DNA of 64,000 nucleotides from Leptolyngbya sp. FACHB-8 (GTDB taxonomy: Bacteria > Cyanobacteriota > Cyanobacteriia > Elainellales > Elainellaceae): positions 221,859 through 285,858 of the forward strand of contig NZ_JACJOO010000084.1 of assembly GCF_014695575.1 (NCBI RefSeq). Reading direction: 5' to 3'. A model generated the notes under the pieces. That model made no database searches. It was not told the origin of the DNA and saw only the letters and a list, made by a program, of their open reading frames with translations. Positions 8,658 to 18,116 of this stretch are shown here, piece after piece; position 1 is the first letter of the stretch, and every line of letters begins with the position of its first letter. The position numbers were made by a program, and so were the translations under genes.

Positions 8658-9221
8658 TTAATCGAGCTTCTTAAGGGCAATGAAGCCGCGCGATCGCTCA
8701 GCACATGGATCTTTATCTACGCAAGCTTGATAAAGTTGAGCGATCGCACAGTTCCAAAATCGTGTATATCGCTTAGGGTTGGTGTCTGCGACGGTGACAA
8801 TCTGGGTCAACGAGTTGTAATCCGCGAGTAGCGCGAAGTGGCCCCCTTCTAAATTGGGGTTCTTGTGAGCGATGCGAGTATTAAAATTGAGAATGTGAAT
8901 GTCAGTGTGGTCGGCGATCGCCTGCTCAATTTCCTGAGTAAAAACCTCCAGGGTCAGGGCAGGTTGATCACAGTGCTCAATCCGAACCGATATCGGCAAT
9001 CCCATTTTCTCAACATATTTGAGGCAGGTATCAAAGGTCTCTGCCAGGGTCATGCCGTCATCCAGTACGGAATGAAGTGGAATACGGGTGACGTAAAAAA
9101 TGTCATCAACCGTCGTGGAGTGGCCCAGAGCACTAAAGGCGTAGGCGATCGCTGTCACATTACAACATCGCAATGGTTGTTGAAATTCCAATAATTTAAT
9201 AGAGGTTAGATCCGTTGACAT
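8658..9221 (-). CDS. Phytochelatin-synthase-like papain-fold peptidase
   Basis: 187 aa. It resembles bacterial phytochelatin synthase-like proteins, which carry only the N-terminal catalytic half and mainly deglycinate glutathione. A Cys-His-Asp triad can be assigned: Cys19/Cys20 in QPLRCCNVT, His128 in EGGHFALLADYN and Asp146 in TVADTNPKRY, with the right spacing. No signal peptide is evident. It converges with the SGNH gene. The adjacent double Cys makes the exact nucleophile uncertain. A link to glutathione or metal tolerance is family knowledge, not shown here. Confidence 0.75.
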   Translation of the reverse strand: MSTDLTSIKLLEFQQPLRCCNVTAIAYAFSALGHSTTVDDIFYVTRIPLHSVLDDGMTLAETFDTCLKYVEKMGLPISVRIEHCDQPALTLEVFTQEIEQAIADHTDIHILNFNTRIAHKNPNLEGGHFALLADYNSLTQIVTVADTNPKRYTRFWNCAIAQLYQACVDKDPCAERSRGFIALKKLD

Positions 9222-9249
9222 ATAGAACTATTCGCAGTCCCATACTAAG

Positions 9250-9304
9250 TTGGTAGGAATTTTGGATAGGGAAATAGAATTTTCCTATCCAAAATTCCTA
9301 CCAA
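9250..9304. repeat. Perfect hairpin upstream of PCS-like gene
   Basis: 21-nt perfect arms (9250-9270, 9284-9304) with a 13-nt A-rich loop. Confidence 0.8.
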
Positions 9305-9360
9305 TCTAACCAATCTTTTTACAGAAAAGTTTATTTTTTCTCACCTTCCCGAAATTTACG

Positions 9361-9409
9361 CCTGTTTGTTGTGTGTAGTGTGCTTCGCACATCACACACA
9401 ACAAACAGG
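9361..9409. repeat. Long hairpin with GCTTCGC apex
   Basis: 23-nt arms with one dinucleotide mismatch; apex GTGCTTCGCAC. Followed by TATAGCGGGTTTGTGTAAG, similar to the sequence after the hairpin at 38412 and to family C' ends. Confidence 0.75.
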
Positions 9410-9504
9410 CATTAAATATAGCGGGTTTGTGTAAGCCCTACTTCTAACAAGAGATCCGGTTAAAAAACATACTATCCAGGTGTGCAGCGCAATGCACCCC
9501 ACGA

Positions 9505-9600
9505 CAGCAATTCTCACGATGAACTCTCGGCTTTGAAGCCTGAAAATAGCCCGCCGAAGGCGGGCTATTTTCAGGCTTCAATTCAAAACGAGAATGGCTG
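9505..9600 (-). mobile_element. Family A MITE, internally deleted copy (A1)
   Basis: Terminal repeats CAGCAATTCTCA and GAGAATGGCTG, flanked by near-identical 9-mers ACCCCACGA (9496-9504) and ACCACACGA (9601-9609). It keeps the hairpin with the CCGAAGG apex but has lost most of the second hairpin, leaving 96 bp instead of 132. Confidence 0.8.
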
Positions 9601-9617
9601 ACCACACGACTGCATAT

Positions 9618-10268
9618 TCAAGTTGTAGAGTCAGTCTCTAAAACAGTACCTTCCAGCGTCGTATTCTCTAGAATGGCACCGCTCAAATCTGCTTCGTCCA
9701 AAGCAGCTTGCGTCAGGTCTGCATCTTGGAGATCGGCGACTGTTAGATCGGCCCCCGTCAAATCCGCTTCAACTAAACGCGCTCCCACGAGCTTGGCTCC
9801 ACTCAAATCGGCATCATTTAGACTGGCTTTATCCAGGGCAGCAGCTTGTAAATCCGCTTTGCTGAGATCAGCTTCAGTCAAATCCGCTTTGGTCAAATCA
9901 GCCTCACTCAAATCAGCATCGCTAAGACTGGCCCGATCCAAAACAGCGGTTTTCAAATCGGCCTGATTCAGAATCGTGCGATCGAGAATGGCACCTTCCA
10001 AAATCGCGCCATCGAGAATCGCATCGCTCAAGTCTGCATCACTCAAATTCGCTTCAGTCAGGTTTGCGCCCTTCAGAGTTGCGCCTCCCAAATGTGCTTC
10101 CGTCAAATTTGCCTGAATTAAGTTCGCACCATCCAGGATGGCACCGTGAAGGACGGCACCGCTGAGGTCAATACCTTCCAGCTCAGCCCCTCTCAAATCA
10201 GCGATACTGAAATCCCGTTCTCCAGCCGCATATTTTTGCTTCAATTCTTTAACGTCCATGTCTGCCAT
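9618..10268 (-). CDS. Pentapeptide-repeat protein
   Basis: 216 aa, nearly all tandem A(D/N)LXX pentapeptides (ADLSDADLSDAIL and similar), predicted to form a right-handed quadrilateral beta helix. After a short polar N-terminus (about 15 residues) the repeats run to residue 205. There is no signal peptide, so it is cytoplasmic. Functions in this superfamily vary (topoisomerase mimicry, scaffolding) and none can be assigned. A second, secreted pentapeptide protein lies upstream on the same strand. The repeats also create a long meaningless antisense frame. Confidence 0.9.
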   Translation of the reverse strand: MADMDVKELKQKYAAGERDFSIADLRGAELEGIDLSGAVLHGAILDGANLIQANLTEAHLGGATLKGANLTEANLSDADLSDAILDGAILEGAILDRTILNQADLKTAVLDRASLSDADLSEADLTKADLTEADLSKADLQAAALDKASLNDADLSGAKLVGARLVEADLTGADLTVADLQDADLTQAALDEADLSGAILENTTLEGTVLETDSTT

Positions 10269-10503
10269 CCTGCCCTTTTAGATAAGAGATTCAGAGGTTG
10301 TTTGAAGGGACTTTGAAAAGGTGAGCTTGCAAACATCCGCTGAAGCTTTATTTACTGCGAATAGTACTCACCATAAAGCAGCAACAACATGGCAACCCCA
10401 TTCCATAGAGGTAACTTCCAGCGTCCATTAACATTCACAGGACGTACACATTCACACCCGTTGTTGCAGGTAAAACCCACCACACGACATGAATGCATGG
10501 ATT

Positions 10504-10547
10504 TATGAAAAAGGATGTGGAACTGTAGTTTCACATCCTTTTTCATA
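10504..10547 (-). terminator. Terminator of the pentapeptide lipoprotein gene
   Basis: 16-nt perfect arms (TATGAAAAAGGATGTG and complement), 12-nt loop, 34 nt past the stop at 10581. Confidence 0.6.
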
Positions 10548-10580
10548 GATTTATTTAGCAACAGCCAAATTCTGTTGTCA

Positions 10581-11072
10581 TTAGGGATGAACGGTTTCAT
10601 CTGGCATCAGGGCGCCCTTGAGATTTGCCCCATTCAGCTTTGCTCCATCCAGCTTTGCCGCGCTGAGATCGGCTTCAGATAGATTGGCATCGGTGAGGTT
10701 AGCATTCGTCAAATCTGCAGTTCGCAGATACGCACCCTGGAGGCTGGTACCACTGAGGTCGGCTCCGCTTAAGTTAGCCCCTGTCATAGCCGCTTTTTCT
10801 AGCACAGCCCCACTTAAATTACTACCGCTGAGGTTGGCATGGTCGAGCAAAGCAGAAGAGAGGTTAGCACTGCTGAGATCCGATCCGCTTAAATCAGCTT
10901 TATTGAGCAATGCTCCGCTGAGATCCTGACCATTGAAATCCTGGCCTTTCAGGTCACACTCCGCACACTGTCGAGTTTTCAGAAAATCCTCACGGGGGTC
11001 TGTTTTCCCGCAGGCACTCAGGAGGGTCAGGCAACCCGTCAGCATAAGAGCAGTCAAAACGCGATGAGACAT
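10581..11072 (-). CDS. Pentapeptide-repeat lipoprotein
   Basis: 163 aa from ATG at 11072. The N-terminus MSHRVLTALMLTGC followed by LLSAC is a type II signal peptide with lipobox Cys21, so the mature protein should be membrane-anchored. A short linker with a Cys pair (QCAEC) precedes about 20 pentapeptides of the ADLSG type. Starting 12 codons earlier would add a charged leader and spoil the signal peptide. Separated from the cytoplasmic pentapeptide gene by about 310 bp that holds only the terminator above. Confidence 0.85.
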   Translation of the reverse strand: MSHRVLTALMLTGCLTLLSACGKTDPREDFLKTRQCAECDLKGQDFNGQDLSGALLNKADLSGSDLSSANLSSALLDHANLSGSNLSGAVLEKAAMTGANLSGADLSGTSLQGAYLRTADLTNANLTDANLSEADLSAAKLDGAKLNGANLKGALMPDETVHP

Positions 11073-11118
11073 TGTTCTGTTCTTTTCGTAAATAAAAACG
11101 TTAGACATAGCACAAGAT

Positions 11119-12813
11119 TCAAGACTCAGCCCCAGAACGGTAAATCTGGCGGCTGAGTAAAATCACCGGAACCATCCCCACCAACACCACCGCCAGAGCC
11201 GGAAATGCTGCCTCTGCTAAACGCTCATCGGAGGCAAGTTGGTAAGCCCGAATAGCCAGGGTATCGAAGTTGAATGGGCGAATGATGATCGTTGCAGGAA
11301 GTTCCTTCATCACATCCACAAAGACCAGCAGGATGGCGGTGATGAGGCCCCCGCTCATCAGCGGCACATGAACTCGGCGGAGGGTTGCAGCAGGACTGTA
11401 GCCCAGGGAACGGGAGGCATCATCCAAGCTGGGCTTGATCCGGCCGAGGCTGGCTTCGACAGAGTTAAAGGCGATCGCCAAAAAACGAACCAGGTAAGCA
11501 AAAATGAGCGCGACAATAGTACCACTTAACAGCAATCCGGTAGAGATGCCAAACGTCTGACGCATCCACGCATCCAGAGCATTATCAAAAGCGCCTAGAG
11601 GCACCAGAATGCCAACAGCGATGACCGAACCAGGGATAGCATAGCCCATAGAAGCCAACCGGACTGAAGCTTGCATAGGGCGATGGGGATGTAGCCGCAA
11701 GCCATAGGCCAACAGCAGGGCGATCGCCCCCGCCAGCACCGCGGCCAATCCTGCCAGGATCAAGCTATTGCGGGCATACTGCCACAAGCGCTCATCCGTA
11801 ATCTTATTGCTATGGCGCAACCCCATCTGCAACAGCAGAATCGCCGGAAGCACAAATCCAAGGGCGATCGGGCTCAGACAGGTGAACCAAGTAACCCACT
11901 TGCGCCATCCCTGCAAACGGTAACGGGTGGGAACGGTACGATAGCCCGTCTGGTAATACCGTCCTCGACGCCGAAACCATTGCTCCAGCCAGATCAGGCA
12001 CAGCACGAACAGCAGCAGTAGCGCAGCCAGTTGGGTCGCTGCAATCCGTTCACCCATGCCAAACCAGGTGCGGTAAATCCCAGTCGTAAATGTATCGACG
12101 CTGAAATACTGAACGGTGCCAAAGTCGCTCAGGGTCTCCATCAACGTCAGGGCCGTACCAGCGGCGATCGCCGGACGCGCCAACGGTAATGCTACCCGCC
12201 AAAAACTTTGCCAGGGGTTACAACCCAACGTACGGCTGGCTTCCAGGGTGCGGTTCGATTGCTCCAAAAACGCCACCCGGGTTAGCAAGTAGACGTAGGG
12301 ATACAGCACCAGGGTAAGCAGCGCGATCGCCCCTCCCAACGAGCGAATATTCGGAAACCAATATTCACTCGCGGCCTTCCAGCCAAACAGGAATCGTAGA
12401 CCTGACTGCACAGGGCCGTAGTACTCCAGAAACTCAGTGTAGGTAAACGCCAGAATGTAAGCTGGAGCTGCCATGGGTAGCAGCAACGCCCATTCCAACC
12501 AGCGTCGCCCTGGAAAGTGGCACATCGTCACGAACCAGGCCGTAGATACCCCTAAACCCACAACACCGATCCCCACTCCAACCATCAGTAGCAGAGAATT
12601 GAGGATATAGCGGGCTAAGACCGTTTCTGCTAAATGCTGCCATACCTCCACTTGCGGGGTGAAAAGCCCTGCCATCACTACCAGCACAGGGGAGAGGATC
12701 AGGAGGGCGATCGCTCCTACCAGCACAGACCAGCCCTGGGCCATCCCCTTACTGAAAACAAGATTCAGCAGAGAAGGAGGAGATTTCGGGGAAGAAGTTT
12801 GGGCAGATCTCAT
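11119..12813 (-). CDS. Iron-type ABC transporter permease (FutB/FbpB-like)
   Basis: 564 aa with about 12 hydrophobic segments in two homologous halves, each ending in the EAA-type cytoplasmic loop (EASRTLGCNPWQSFWRVALPLARPA near 190-215; DDASRSLGYSPAATLRRVHVPL near 470). This duplicated layout is typical of ferric-iron and thiamine uptake permeases (FbpB, SfuB, FutB). It is divergent from its ATPase gene at 12972. No periplasmic binding protein (FutA) is next to it. The family is sure; Fe3+ is the most likely cargo, thiamine or another small ligand cannot be excluded. Confidence 0.85.
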   Translation of the reverse strand: MRSAQTSSPKSPPSLLNLVFSKGMAQGWSVLVGAIALLILSPVLVVMAGLFTPQVEVWQHLAETVLARYILNSLLLMVGVGIGVVGLGVSTAWFVTMCHFPGRRWLEWALLLPMAAPAYILAFTYTEFLEYYGPVQSGLRFLFGWKAASEYWFPNIRSLGGAIALLTLVLYPYVYLLTRVAFLEQSNRTLEASRTLGCNPWQSFWRVALPLARPAIAAGTALTLMETLSDFGTVQYFSVDTFTTGIYRTWFGMGERIAATQLAALLLLFVLCLIWLEQWFRRRGRYYQTGYRTVPTRYRLQGWRKWVTWFTCLSPIALGFVLPAILLLQMGLRHSNKITDERLWQYARNSLILAGLAAVLAGAIALLLAYGLRLHPHRPMQASVRLASMGYAIPGSVIAVGILVPLGAFDNALDAWMRQTFGISTGLLLSGTIVALIFAYLVRFLAIAFNSVEASLGRIKPSLDDASRSLGYSPAATLRRVHVPLMSGGLITAILLVFVDVMKELPATIIIRPFNFDTLAIRAYQLASDERLAEAAFPALAVVLVGMVPVILLSRQIYRSGAES

Positions 12814-12971
12814 GCGATGATAGGAAAAATGGGAAGTACTGGCGAGTCGCAGGTCGAAATTGGAGCCTCTTTATTGAACTTTAATCGCAATAAGTGAGTC
12901 AACTTCGTTATGGTATCAGTTAAGACTTGCCCGTAGTCAACTATTACAAACCTGACGCATCCGAAATTTCT

Positions 12972-14084
12972 ATGGCCTCAATTTTGTCTCTGGAGGGGGT
13001 TTCCCATCAGTTTTCTGGTTGCCCGTCTCCCGCCGTGGCTGATGTTAGCCTAAATCTGGCAGCGGGGGATATCCTTGCCCTCCTGGGGCCATCGGGTTGC
13101 GGTAAGACGACGCTGCTACGGCTCATTGCCGGATTCGAAACCCCGCAGCAGGGACGCATTGTCATCGACGGTACTCCGGTTTGCGGCACCCACCATCATG
13201 TCCCTCCGGAGCGACGATCCGTCGGCATGGTGTTTCAAGACTTTGCCCTGTTTCCTCACCTGACGGTAGCCGAGAATCTCGCCTTTGGGCTGCAACGACT
13301 CAGCAAAGCCACCATCCAAGAGCGCGTTTCAGAAGCTCTAGCCCTGATTGGCTTACAAGGCTTTCAATCTCGCTACCCCCACGAGCTTTCGGGCGGCCAG
13401 CAGCAACGGGTGGCTCTGGCTCGCGCCCTGGCTCCCCGCCCCAGCCTGGTGTTGCTCGATGAGCCTCTGAGCAACCTGGATGTACAGGTACGCGTGGCAC
13501 TGCGTCAGGAAATCCGGGATGTGTTGAAGGCAACGGGTACCTCAGCGGTCTTCGTCACCCATGACCAGGAGGAGGCGATGGCGATCGCCGACCAGGTTGC
13601 CGTCATGCGAACCGGGCACATGGAACAACACGGCACCCCCGAAAGCCTTTATCACGAGCCCACATCCCGCTTCGTCGCCGAGTTTGTGACTCAGGCAAAC
13701 TTCCTTAAAGCCAACCAGAAAGGCCAGGTATGGGAAACCGAGCTAGGCACCTTTGGCACCGCTCTGGTGCAGTGTGCCTGCAATGTCCTGTGGACGGATG
13801 ACCACCACGCGACTCGCTCCGGTGAGTTAATGATTCGCCAGGAAGACGTGGTCCCCGTGGTGGATGAAGCAGGGGCTGTAGTCGTGCGCGATCGCCAATT
13901 CCTGGGCCGCGAATATCGCTACACCTTAGAAACTCTCTCTGGCCAACTTCTTTATGCTCGTACCTCCACCCGCACTCAAATCCCCGTGGGTACAAGGGTC
14001 AGCCTTAACTTCAGCAACGCCATCCTCCGCTTCTTCCCAGACGAAGTCTCCGTTGTGGATGCTGTAGCCGCCCCGATCAGATAG
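12972..14084 (+). CDS. ABC transporter ATP-binding protein (FutC/FbpC-like)
   Basis: 370 aa from ATG at 12972. Walker [10 protein letters not shown] near residue 38, Q-loop [10 protein letters not shown], signature LSGGQQQR near 135, Walker B LVLLDEP and switch VTHDQEEAM. The C-terminal ~130 residues form a TOBE-like domain, as in FbpC/PotA. It is divergent from the permease with a 158-bp shared promoter region in which I saw no clear Fur box. A family C element sits 11 bp past the stop. Confidence 0.88.
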   Translation: MASILSLEGVSHQFSGCPSPAVADVSLNLAAGDILALLGPSGCGKTTLLRLIAGFETPQQGRIVIDGTPVCGTHHHVPPERRSVGMVFQDFALFPHLTVAENLAFGLQRLSKATIQERVSEALALIGLQGFQSRYPHELSGGQQQRVALARALAPRPSLVLLDEPLSNLDVQVRVALRQEIRDVLKATGTSAVFVTHDQEEAMAIADQVAVMRTGHMEQHGTPESLYHEPTSRFVAEFVTQANFLKANQKGQVWETELGTFGTALVQCACNVLWTDDHHATRSGELMIRQEDVVPVVDEAGAVVVRDRQFLGREYRYTLETLSGQLLYARTSTRTQIPVGTRVSLNFSNAILRFFPDEVSVVDAVAAPIR

Positions 14085-14095
14085 CGATCGCTGTA

Positions 14096-14196
14096 CAGCG
14101 CTTTTCAAGCGCTTAAAATGTGGTTGTTTTTGTGAGAGCCGCACTCCGTGCGGCTCTCACAAAAACAACCGGGGTTGATTCAAGCGCAAAGCGCTG
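14096..14196 (+). mobile_element. Family C MITE (copy C1, 101 bp, TA duplication)
   Basis: Ends CAGCGCTTTTCAAGCGC and GCGCAAAGCGCTG, flanked by TA (14094-14095, 14197-14198). Central hairpin with 23-nt arms and TCC loop. Confidence 0.85.
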
Positions 14197-14207
14197 TATA
14201 TACCCCA

Positions 14208-14246
14208 GCAAAGAGGCTTTATTGCAATGCAATAAAGCCTCTTTGC
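14208..14246. repeat. Perfect palindrome between two MITEs
   Basis: GCAAAGAGGCTTTATTGCA followed by its exact complement, between C1 and C'1. Confidence 0.75.
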
Positions 14247-14281
14247 GCATGGGTGCTTTGCCCTCATTAACAACGGGAATA

Positions 14282-14372
14282 TAGCGATGTGCAAGTGCGT
14301 TAAGTACAGCAACGGTGGTGTGGGGCACGAAGTGCCCCACACCACCGTACTTAATCAACGTGCACAGCGCTA
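14282..14372 (+). mobile_element. Family C' MITE (91 bp, TA duplication)
   Basis: Ends TAGCGATGTGCAAGTGCG and CGTGCACAGCGCTA, flanked by TA (14280-14281 and 14373-14374). The central hairpin has a GGCAC-GAA-GTGCC apex. The copy at 45461-45547 has matching ends but a different arm sequence. Confidence 0.7.
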
Positions 14373-14446
14373 TAAATCAGCAAACGCGTTACGGAATTTC
14401 CTTATAAGAGTGGGAATTCTGATGGTAGTCGCATCCAAATTCCCCC

Positions 14447-16003
14447 ATGCCATCTTCCACAACGCCCCTGAGCAGCAGCATTCGCAACATTCAAACCCTG
14501 CTGATGTCGTTTCACCCACTGATTGTGATTGAAACCGTTGAGGAGGAGCGGGTACAAACGCTACTGCAAACGGTAACTGGGGAAATGAAGCTAACCCTGT
14601 TTGAATGGAGCTCGACCCAGGGATTGGTGCGATCGCCCGGCTCCAGCTCTAATTGGGTGAACGAATACGCCCCACCGACCCAACGCCCTACGGCTTTTGA
14701 AGGCACGGATGATCCTCTAAAAGCCTTAAAGCAAGTTGAAGAAAACACAGTGAAAGGGGTGTTCTGGCTCAAGGACTTTGGCAAGCATTTAGACAACGAC
14801 CCCGTACTCGTGCGGCAATTTCGAGAGTTAACGCAGCAGTTTGCGCAGAAAGCTTCGGCTCTAGTGGTATCGGGAGATAGCGTTAAACTCCCCCCCGAAA
14901 TTGCCCACGATGCCGTGTACTTTGACTTAAAACTACCGGGGCAGGATGAACTATATCAGGTCGTTCTAGAAGTTATCCGCGCGCTCAAAGCGAAAAATCG
15001 TCTTCAGTCCGAACCTATTGAGTTAGAGCTGCAATCCCTCGTGAAGGCACTGGCGGGAATGACCTTAAAGCAGGCACGTCAGGCGATCGCCTACGCAGCC
15101 ATGGAGGACGGCAAACTGACGATCGACGACATCGCCAAAATTCTCTACCGCAAAGCCCAAATGATTCGGGAAGGGGGCGTGCTGGAGTATTTCCCCGTGG
15201 ACGATCGCCCGCTCAACCTGGGAGGATTTGCAGGGCTCAAGCGCTGGCTCGATCGCGCCAAAGTCGGCTTTAGCCCCCGAGCTATCGAGCTCAATTTAAC
15301 CCCACCCAAAGGCATTTTGATTGTAGGGATCCAGGGCTGTGGCAAATCTCTGGCCGCCAAAACCATTGCCCAATCCTGGAAATTGCCATTGCTCAAGCTA
15401 GACGCGGGTCGCCTCTACGACAAATATGTGGGCGAATCCGAAAAGAACTTTCGGCAAGCGGTCGCCCTAGCAGAAACCATGGCCCCTGCCGTCTTATGGA
15501 TTGACGAAATCGAGAAGAGCTTTACCACCAGTGCCAGTGGCGGGGATGCGGATGGAGGCTTGAGCCGCCGCCTGTTTGGCTCCTTACTCACCTGGATGCA
15601 GGAAAAATCTCAGGAAGTTTTTGTCGTAGCAACCGCCAACGACCTATCCCAGGTGCCTCCTGAGCTGCTGCGTAAGGGCCGTTTTGATGAAGTCTTTTTT
15701 GTCGATTTACCCAATGAGCAGGAGCGAGGCGTCATTCTACAAGCCCACTTACTGCGGCGGAAGCAGGTTCCCCGCCAATTCGACTTTCCGGCTCTGGTAC
15801 AAGCATTAGAGGGATTCAGCGGTGCGGAGATTGAACAGGCTGTTATTTCCGCTCTGTACCATGCGCTACACCTGAATCAACCCCTCGATACCCCCCTGCT
15901 ATTACAGACCATCAAATCCACTATCCCTCTCTCAGTATCACGCCGGGAGGAAGTGGACAATCTGCGGGCGATCGCCCAGGAACGCTTCGTCAGCGTTCGA
16001 TAA
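14447..16003 (+). CDS. AAA-family ATPase, Ycf46-like
   Basis: 518 aa. The N-terminal ~250 residues are a helical domain with no known enzyme motif ([20 protein letters not shown]). A single AAA module follows: Walker [16 protein letters not shown] near 283-297, Walker [11 protein letters not shown] near 345, sensor 1 VATAND and an arginine finger region [15 protein letters not shown]. The architecture matches plastid-encoded Ycf46 and its cyanobacterial homologues, reported to influence CO2 uptake or photosynthesis regulation. No strong ribosome site precedes the ATG. It is flanked on both sides by hairpin elements, so probably monocistronic. Confidence 0.85.
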   Translation: MPSSTTPLSSSIRNIQTLLMSFHPLIVIETVEEERVQTLLQTVTGEMKLTLFEWSSTQGLVRSPGSSSNWVNEYAPPTQRPTAFEGTDDPLKALKQVEENTVKGVFWLKDFGKHLDNDPVLVRQFRELTQQFAQKASALVVSGDSVKLPPEIAHDAVYFDLKLPGQDELYQVVLEVIRALKAKNRLQSEPIELELQSLVKALAGMTLKQARQAIAYAAMEDGKLTIDDIAKILYRKAQMIREGGVLEYFPVDDRPLNLGGFAGLKRWLDRAKVGFSPRAIELNLTPPKGILIVGIQGCGKSLAAKTIAQSWKLPLLKLDAGRLYDKYVGESEKNFRQAVALAETMAPAVLWIDEIEKSFTTSASGGDADGGLSRRLFGSLLTWMQEKSQEVFVVATANDLSQVPPELLRKGRFDEVFFVDLPNEQERGVILQAHLLRRKQVPRQFDFPALVQALEGFSGAEIEQAVISALYHALHLNQPLDTPLLLQTIKSTIPLSVSRREEVDNLRAIAQERFVSVR

Positions 16004-16019
16004 TGCCAGTTTGGGGTAA

Positions 16020-16072
16020 GGGTGTTCTCGAGAACACCCATTTTGACGTGCGCTTCGCGCACGTCAAAATGG
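16020..16072. repeat. Two abutting hairpins
   Basis: A 20-bp perfect palindrome (16020-16039) runs into a hairpin with 16-nt arms and TTC loop (16038-16072; apex GCGCTTCGCGC). It lies 16 nt after the Ycf46-like stop and directly before family B element B1. Confidence 0.75.
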
Positions 16073-16079
16073 TTAAGTA

Positions 16080-16201
16080 ACCTCAGTTCGGGATAAGCTG
16101 AAGTGCTCATTTTGGCGTGCGCTTTGCGCACGCCAAAATGAGCGTTTTCGAGTGCCGCGCGTTGCGCGGCACTCGAAAACGCCCTTAACCCGAACTCAGG
16201 T
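16080..16201 (+). mobile_element. Family B MITE (copy B1, 122 bp, 6-bp duplication)
   Basis: Terminal repeats ACCTCAGTTCGGGATAAG and the complement of ACCTGAGTTCGGGTTAAG, flanked by TAAGTA at 16074-16079 and 16202-16207. Two internal perfect hairpins (apices GCGCTTTGCGC and CGCGTTGCGCG) make a three-way-junction fold. Confidence 0.88.
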
Positions 16202-16280
16202 TAAGTAGCTTTCTACTGAACAGAATAGGTGGTAGCAATCCATACGGCACAATGAAGAGTGCTGTTAATTCCTGTCTGCT

Positions 16281-16496
16281 ATGACAACACCTCAAGAAAC
16301 CATCAAACTGGATCAATTCCTCAAACTCTCACAAGTTGTACAAACGGGAGGCGAGGCTAAGCTCTTGATTCAGTCTGGAGAAGTGATGGTTAACGGAGAA
16401 ATAGAAACCCGCCGAGGACGCAAGTTAGTGGTAGGCGATCGCGTTACCGTCTATGGCGAAACTATTCTCGTCGAAGACGACCCAGACAACCCGTAG
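16281..16496 (+). CDS. S4-domain RNA-binding protein
   Basis: 71 aa consisting of one S4 fold: IKLDQFLKLSQVVQTGGEAKLLIQ, then GEVMVNGEIETRRGRKLVVGDRV. This matches the small YbcJ/YlxQ-type S4 proteins that bind structured RNA, often ribosomal. There is no partner gene. It is downstream of a family B element and upstream of convergent lepB. Confidence 0.88.
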   Translation: MTTPQETIKLDQFLKLSQVVQTGGEAKLLIQSGEVMVNGEIETRRGRKLVVGDRVTVYGETILVEDDPDNP

Positions 16497-16566
16497 AAGT
16501 GGATGAGTGGATGGGTTTTAGCGGTTTTGTCCCGTACTGGGGCTTCGCCTGCTCAGGGTATGAACA

Positions 16567-17226
16567 TTAAGAAACCTCAGACTTCACCGAAGGAGCAGCA
16601 TCCACTCCAGCATTTCTCCCCGATAGAGAAATCGAGCCAAGGCGAGAGAACGGATAAAACCGAAAAACAGCTCGCCCAATAATATTGGGCCGTGGGAGAA
16701 AGCCCCATACATGAGAGTCGTTGCTGTTGTTACGATTATCCCCCATCACGAAATATGCACCTTCTGGGACATGAATTGGGGGCAGTATGTAGTCGGGAGG
16801 AGCAGCAATGTAATTCTCCTGCAGGGGTTGCCCGTTCAGCACCACCTGGCCACCCCGCACCTCCAAAATATCGCCTGGTTCCCCAATAATGCGCTTAATA
16901 AACGCCTGGTCTTGCCCATAGCCCAGCTCCTCCAGCACAGCCGGAGGATGGAACACAACAATATCGCCATGAGCCGGGGGCCGAAGCCGATAGGACACCT
17001 TCTCAACGACCAGGCGATCGCCCACGGCCAACGTCGGCACCATCGAGTCAGATGGAATAAACCTCGGCTCTGCAATAAAGATACGAATTACCAGGGCCAA
17101 AGCCAGGGCAATGACCAGAAATCGAATATTCTCCTGCTGCGATCGCCAAAACCCTGCTTCAGGAGCCTTGCTGGCACTTGCCTGAGTAGAAGTGGATTCG
17201 GTTTGAGGTGAGGGATTCGCAGCCAT
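16567..17226 (-). CDS. lepB: Signal peptidase I
   Basis: 219 aa from ATG at 17226 (MAANPSPQ). Upstream in-frame sequence runs through hairpins and is not protein-like. A Ser/Thr/Gln-rich cytoplasmic tail is followed by one membrane segment (LVIALALALVIRIFIA), then box B PSDSMVPTL with nucleophile Ser61, box D FIKRIIGEPGD with general base Lys111, and box E GDNRNNSNDSHVWGFLP. It cleaves signal peptides of exported proteins on the trans side of thylakoid or plasma membrane. Length is normal for cyanobacterial Lep. Confidence 0.93.
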   Translation of the reverse strand: MAANPSPQTESTSTQASASKAPEAGFWRSQQENIRFLVIALALALVIRIFIAEPRFIPSDSMVPTLAVGDRLVVEKVSYRLRPPAHGDIVVFHPPAVLEELGYGQDQAFIKRIIGEPGDILEVRGGQVVLNGQPLQENYIAAPPDYILPPIHVPEGAYFVMGDNRNNSNDSHVWGFLPRPNIIGRAVFRFYPFSRLGSISLSGRNAGVDAAPSVKSEVS

Positions 17227-17301
17227 AGAGTTTTCTGTCGGAACGTGCTTATTGATTTTAGGCGATCGCTCACAACAATAGGCTGAACAACCCTCGGTTG
17301 C

Positions 17302-17387
17302 CCTTTTGGTCGCTTCATGACCAAAAGGACAAGGGGTGCATCCCACTTTGTAAGTGGGTTTCCAAACTTGCAAAAGTGGGATGCACC
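17302..17387. repeat. Two hairpins between lepB and the FNR-like gene
   Basis: A 10-nt-arm hairpin (17302-17328, CCTTTTGGTC) is followed by a hairpin with about 15-nt arms (17335-17387, GGTGCATCCCACTTT). Both lie downstream of the FNR-like stop at 17409 and may terminate that transcript. Confidence 0.6.
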
Positions 17388-17408
17388 CAAGGGCAAAGGG
17401 CAGGGGTA

Positions 17409-18116
17409 CTAAAAGGCCACGAACTTTTCTGCACGAACTTGTGCCCAGGATGCTCCCAGAGAGAGTACGGCATCCTGTAACTGAGAGACGCGATCGCCTA
17501 CCGCACAAATATCGATATCCGCAATATGCAGGTTAAGCGGCAGTTTCGAGAGCACTGACTCCACCGGGCTGTTCAGCACTTCGATGTAGTGGAAGGTGGC
17601 CCAGGTTTGTTGGAGCGATCGCCACACATCTGCATAAGGCAAGCAATCCGGCGTCTCAGGATTGGCCTGAATTAACCAGACTGGGCGGCTAAACCGCTGC
17701 TCCGCTAACCATTCGATATGGCTCTTGACAGGGGCGATGCCAGATCCCTCGGCAATATAGAGACGAGGGCGATCGGGGCACTCTGCCAGAGTCATCATCC
17801 CATAGGGACCCCGCACCGAGATTGTATCCCCGGGCTCCAAATCCTGAATATAGGCCGAACTCCAACCCACCCGTGAAACACATAACTCCACTTCTGGGCA
17901 CTGAGACGGGGACGATGAGATGGAATAAATTTTGGTGAACTGTTTACCGTCTCGCTCAAACTTGGGCCATATTGCCTGTCCTGGCAAAAATCGGAAGGAT
18001 TGATCATGGAGCCGCAACCGAATTGATTTGATGGTGGGAGAAAGCTGGGTAGAGGCCACAACCGTTGCCCAGCAATCCATCGGTTGGGATGGACGTAATA
18101 CTTCGTAGCTCTGCAT
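17409..18116 (-). CDS. Ferredoxin-reductase-like flavoprotein
   Basis: 235 aa from ATG at 18116, chosen for its AAGGAGACT ribosome site immediately upstream; in-frame ATGs at 18134 and 18161 lack one. The N-terminal FAD barrel has KIYSISSSP (FAD-binding RxYS-type) and GPYGMMTL. The C-terminal NAD(P) domain has LYIAEGSGIAPVKSHIEWL. There is no 2Fe-2S cluster or globin domain, so it resembles stand-alone FNR-like oxidoreductases. The electron acceptor is unknown. The last 8 residues keep an aromatic C-terminus (KFVAF). Confidence 0.82.
   Translation of the reverse strand: MQSYEVLRPSQPMDCWATVVASTQLSPTIKSIRLRLHDQSFRFLPGQAIWPKFERDGKQFTKIYSISSSPSQCPEVELCVSRVGWSSAYIQDLEPGDTISVRGPYGMMTLAECPDRPRLYIAEGSGIAPVKSHIEWLAEQRFSRPVWLIQANPETPDCLPYADVWRSLQQTWATFHYIEVLNSPVESVLSKLPLNLHIADIDICAVGDRVSQLQDAVLSLGASWAQVRAEKFVAF

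Noticed and set aside
9673..9966. 97-codon plus-strand frame opposite the pentapeptide protein
   Set aside because: Artefact of the tandem pentapeptide repeats read antisense; the same happens at 10618-10929.
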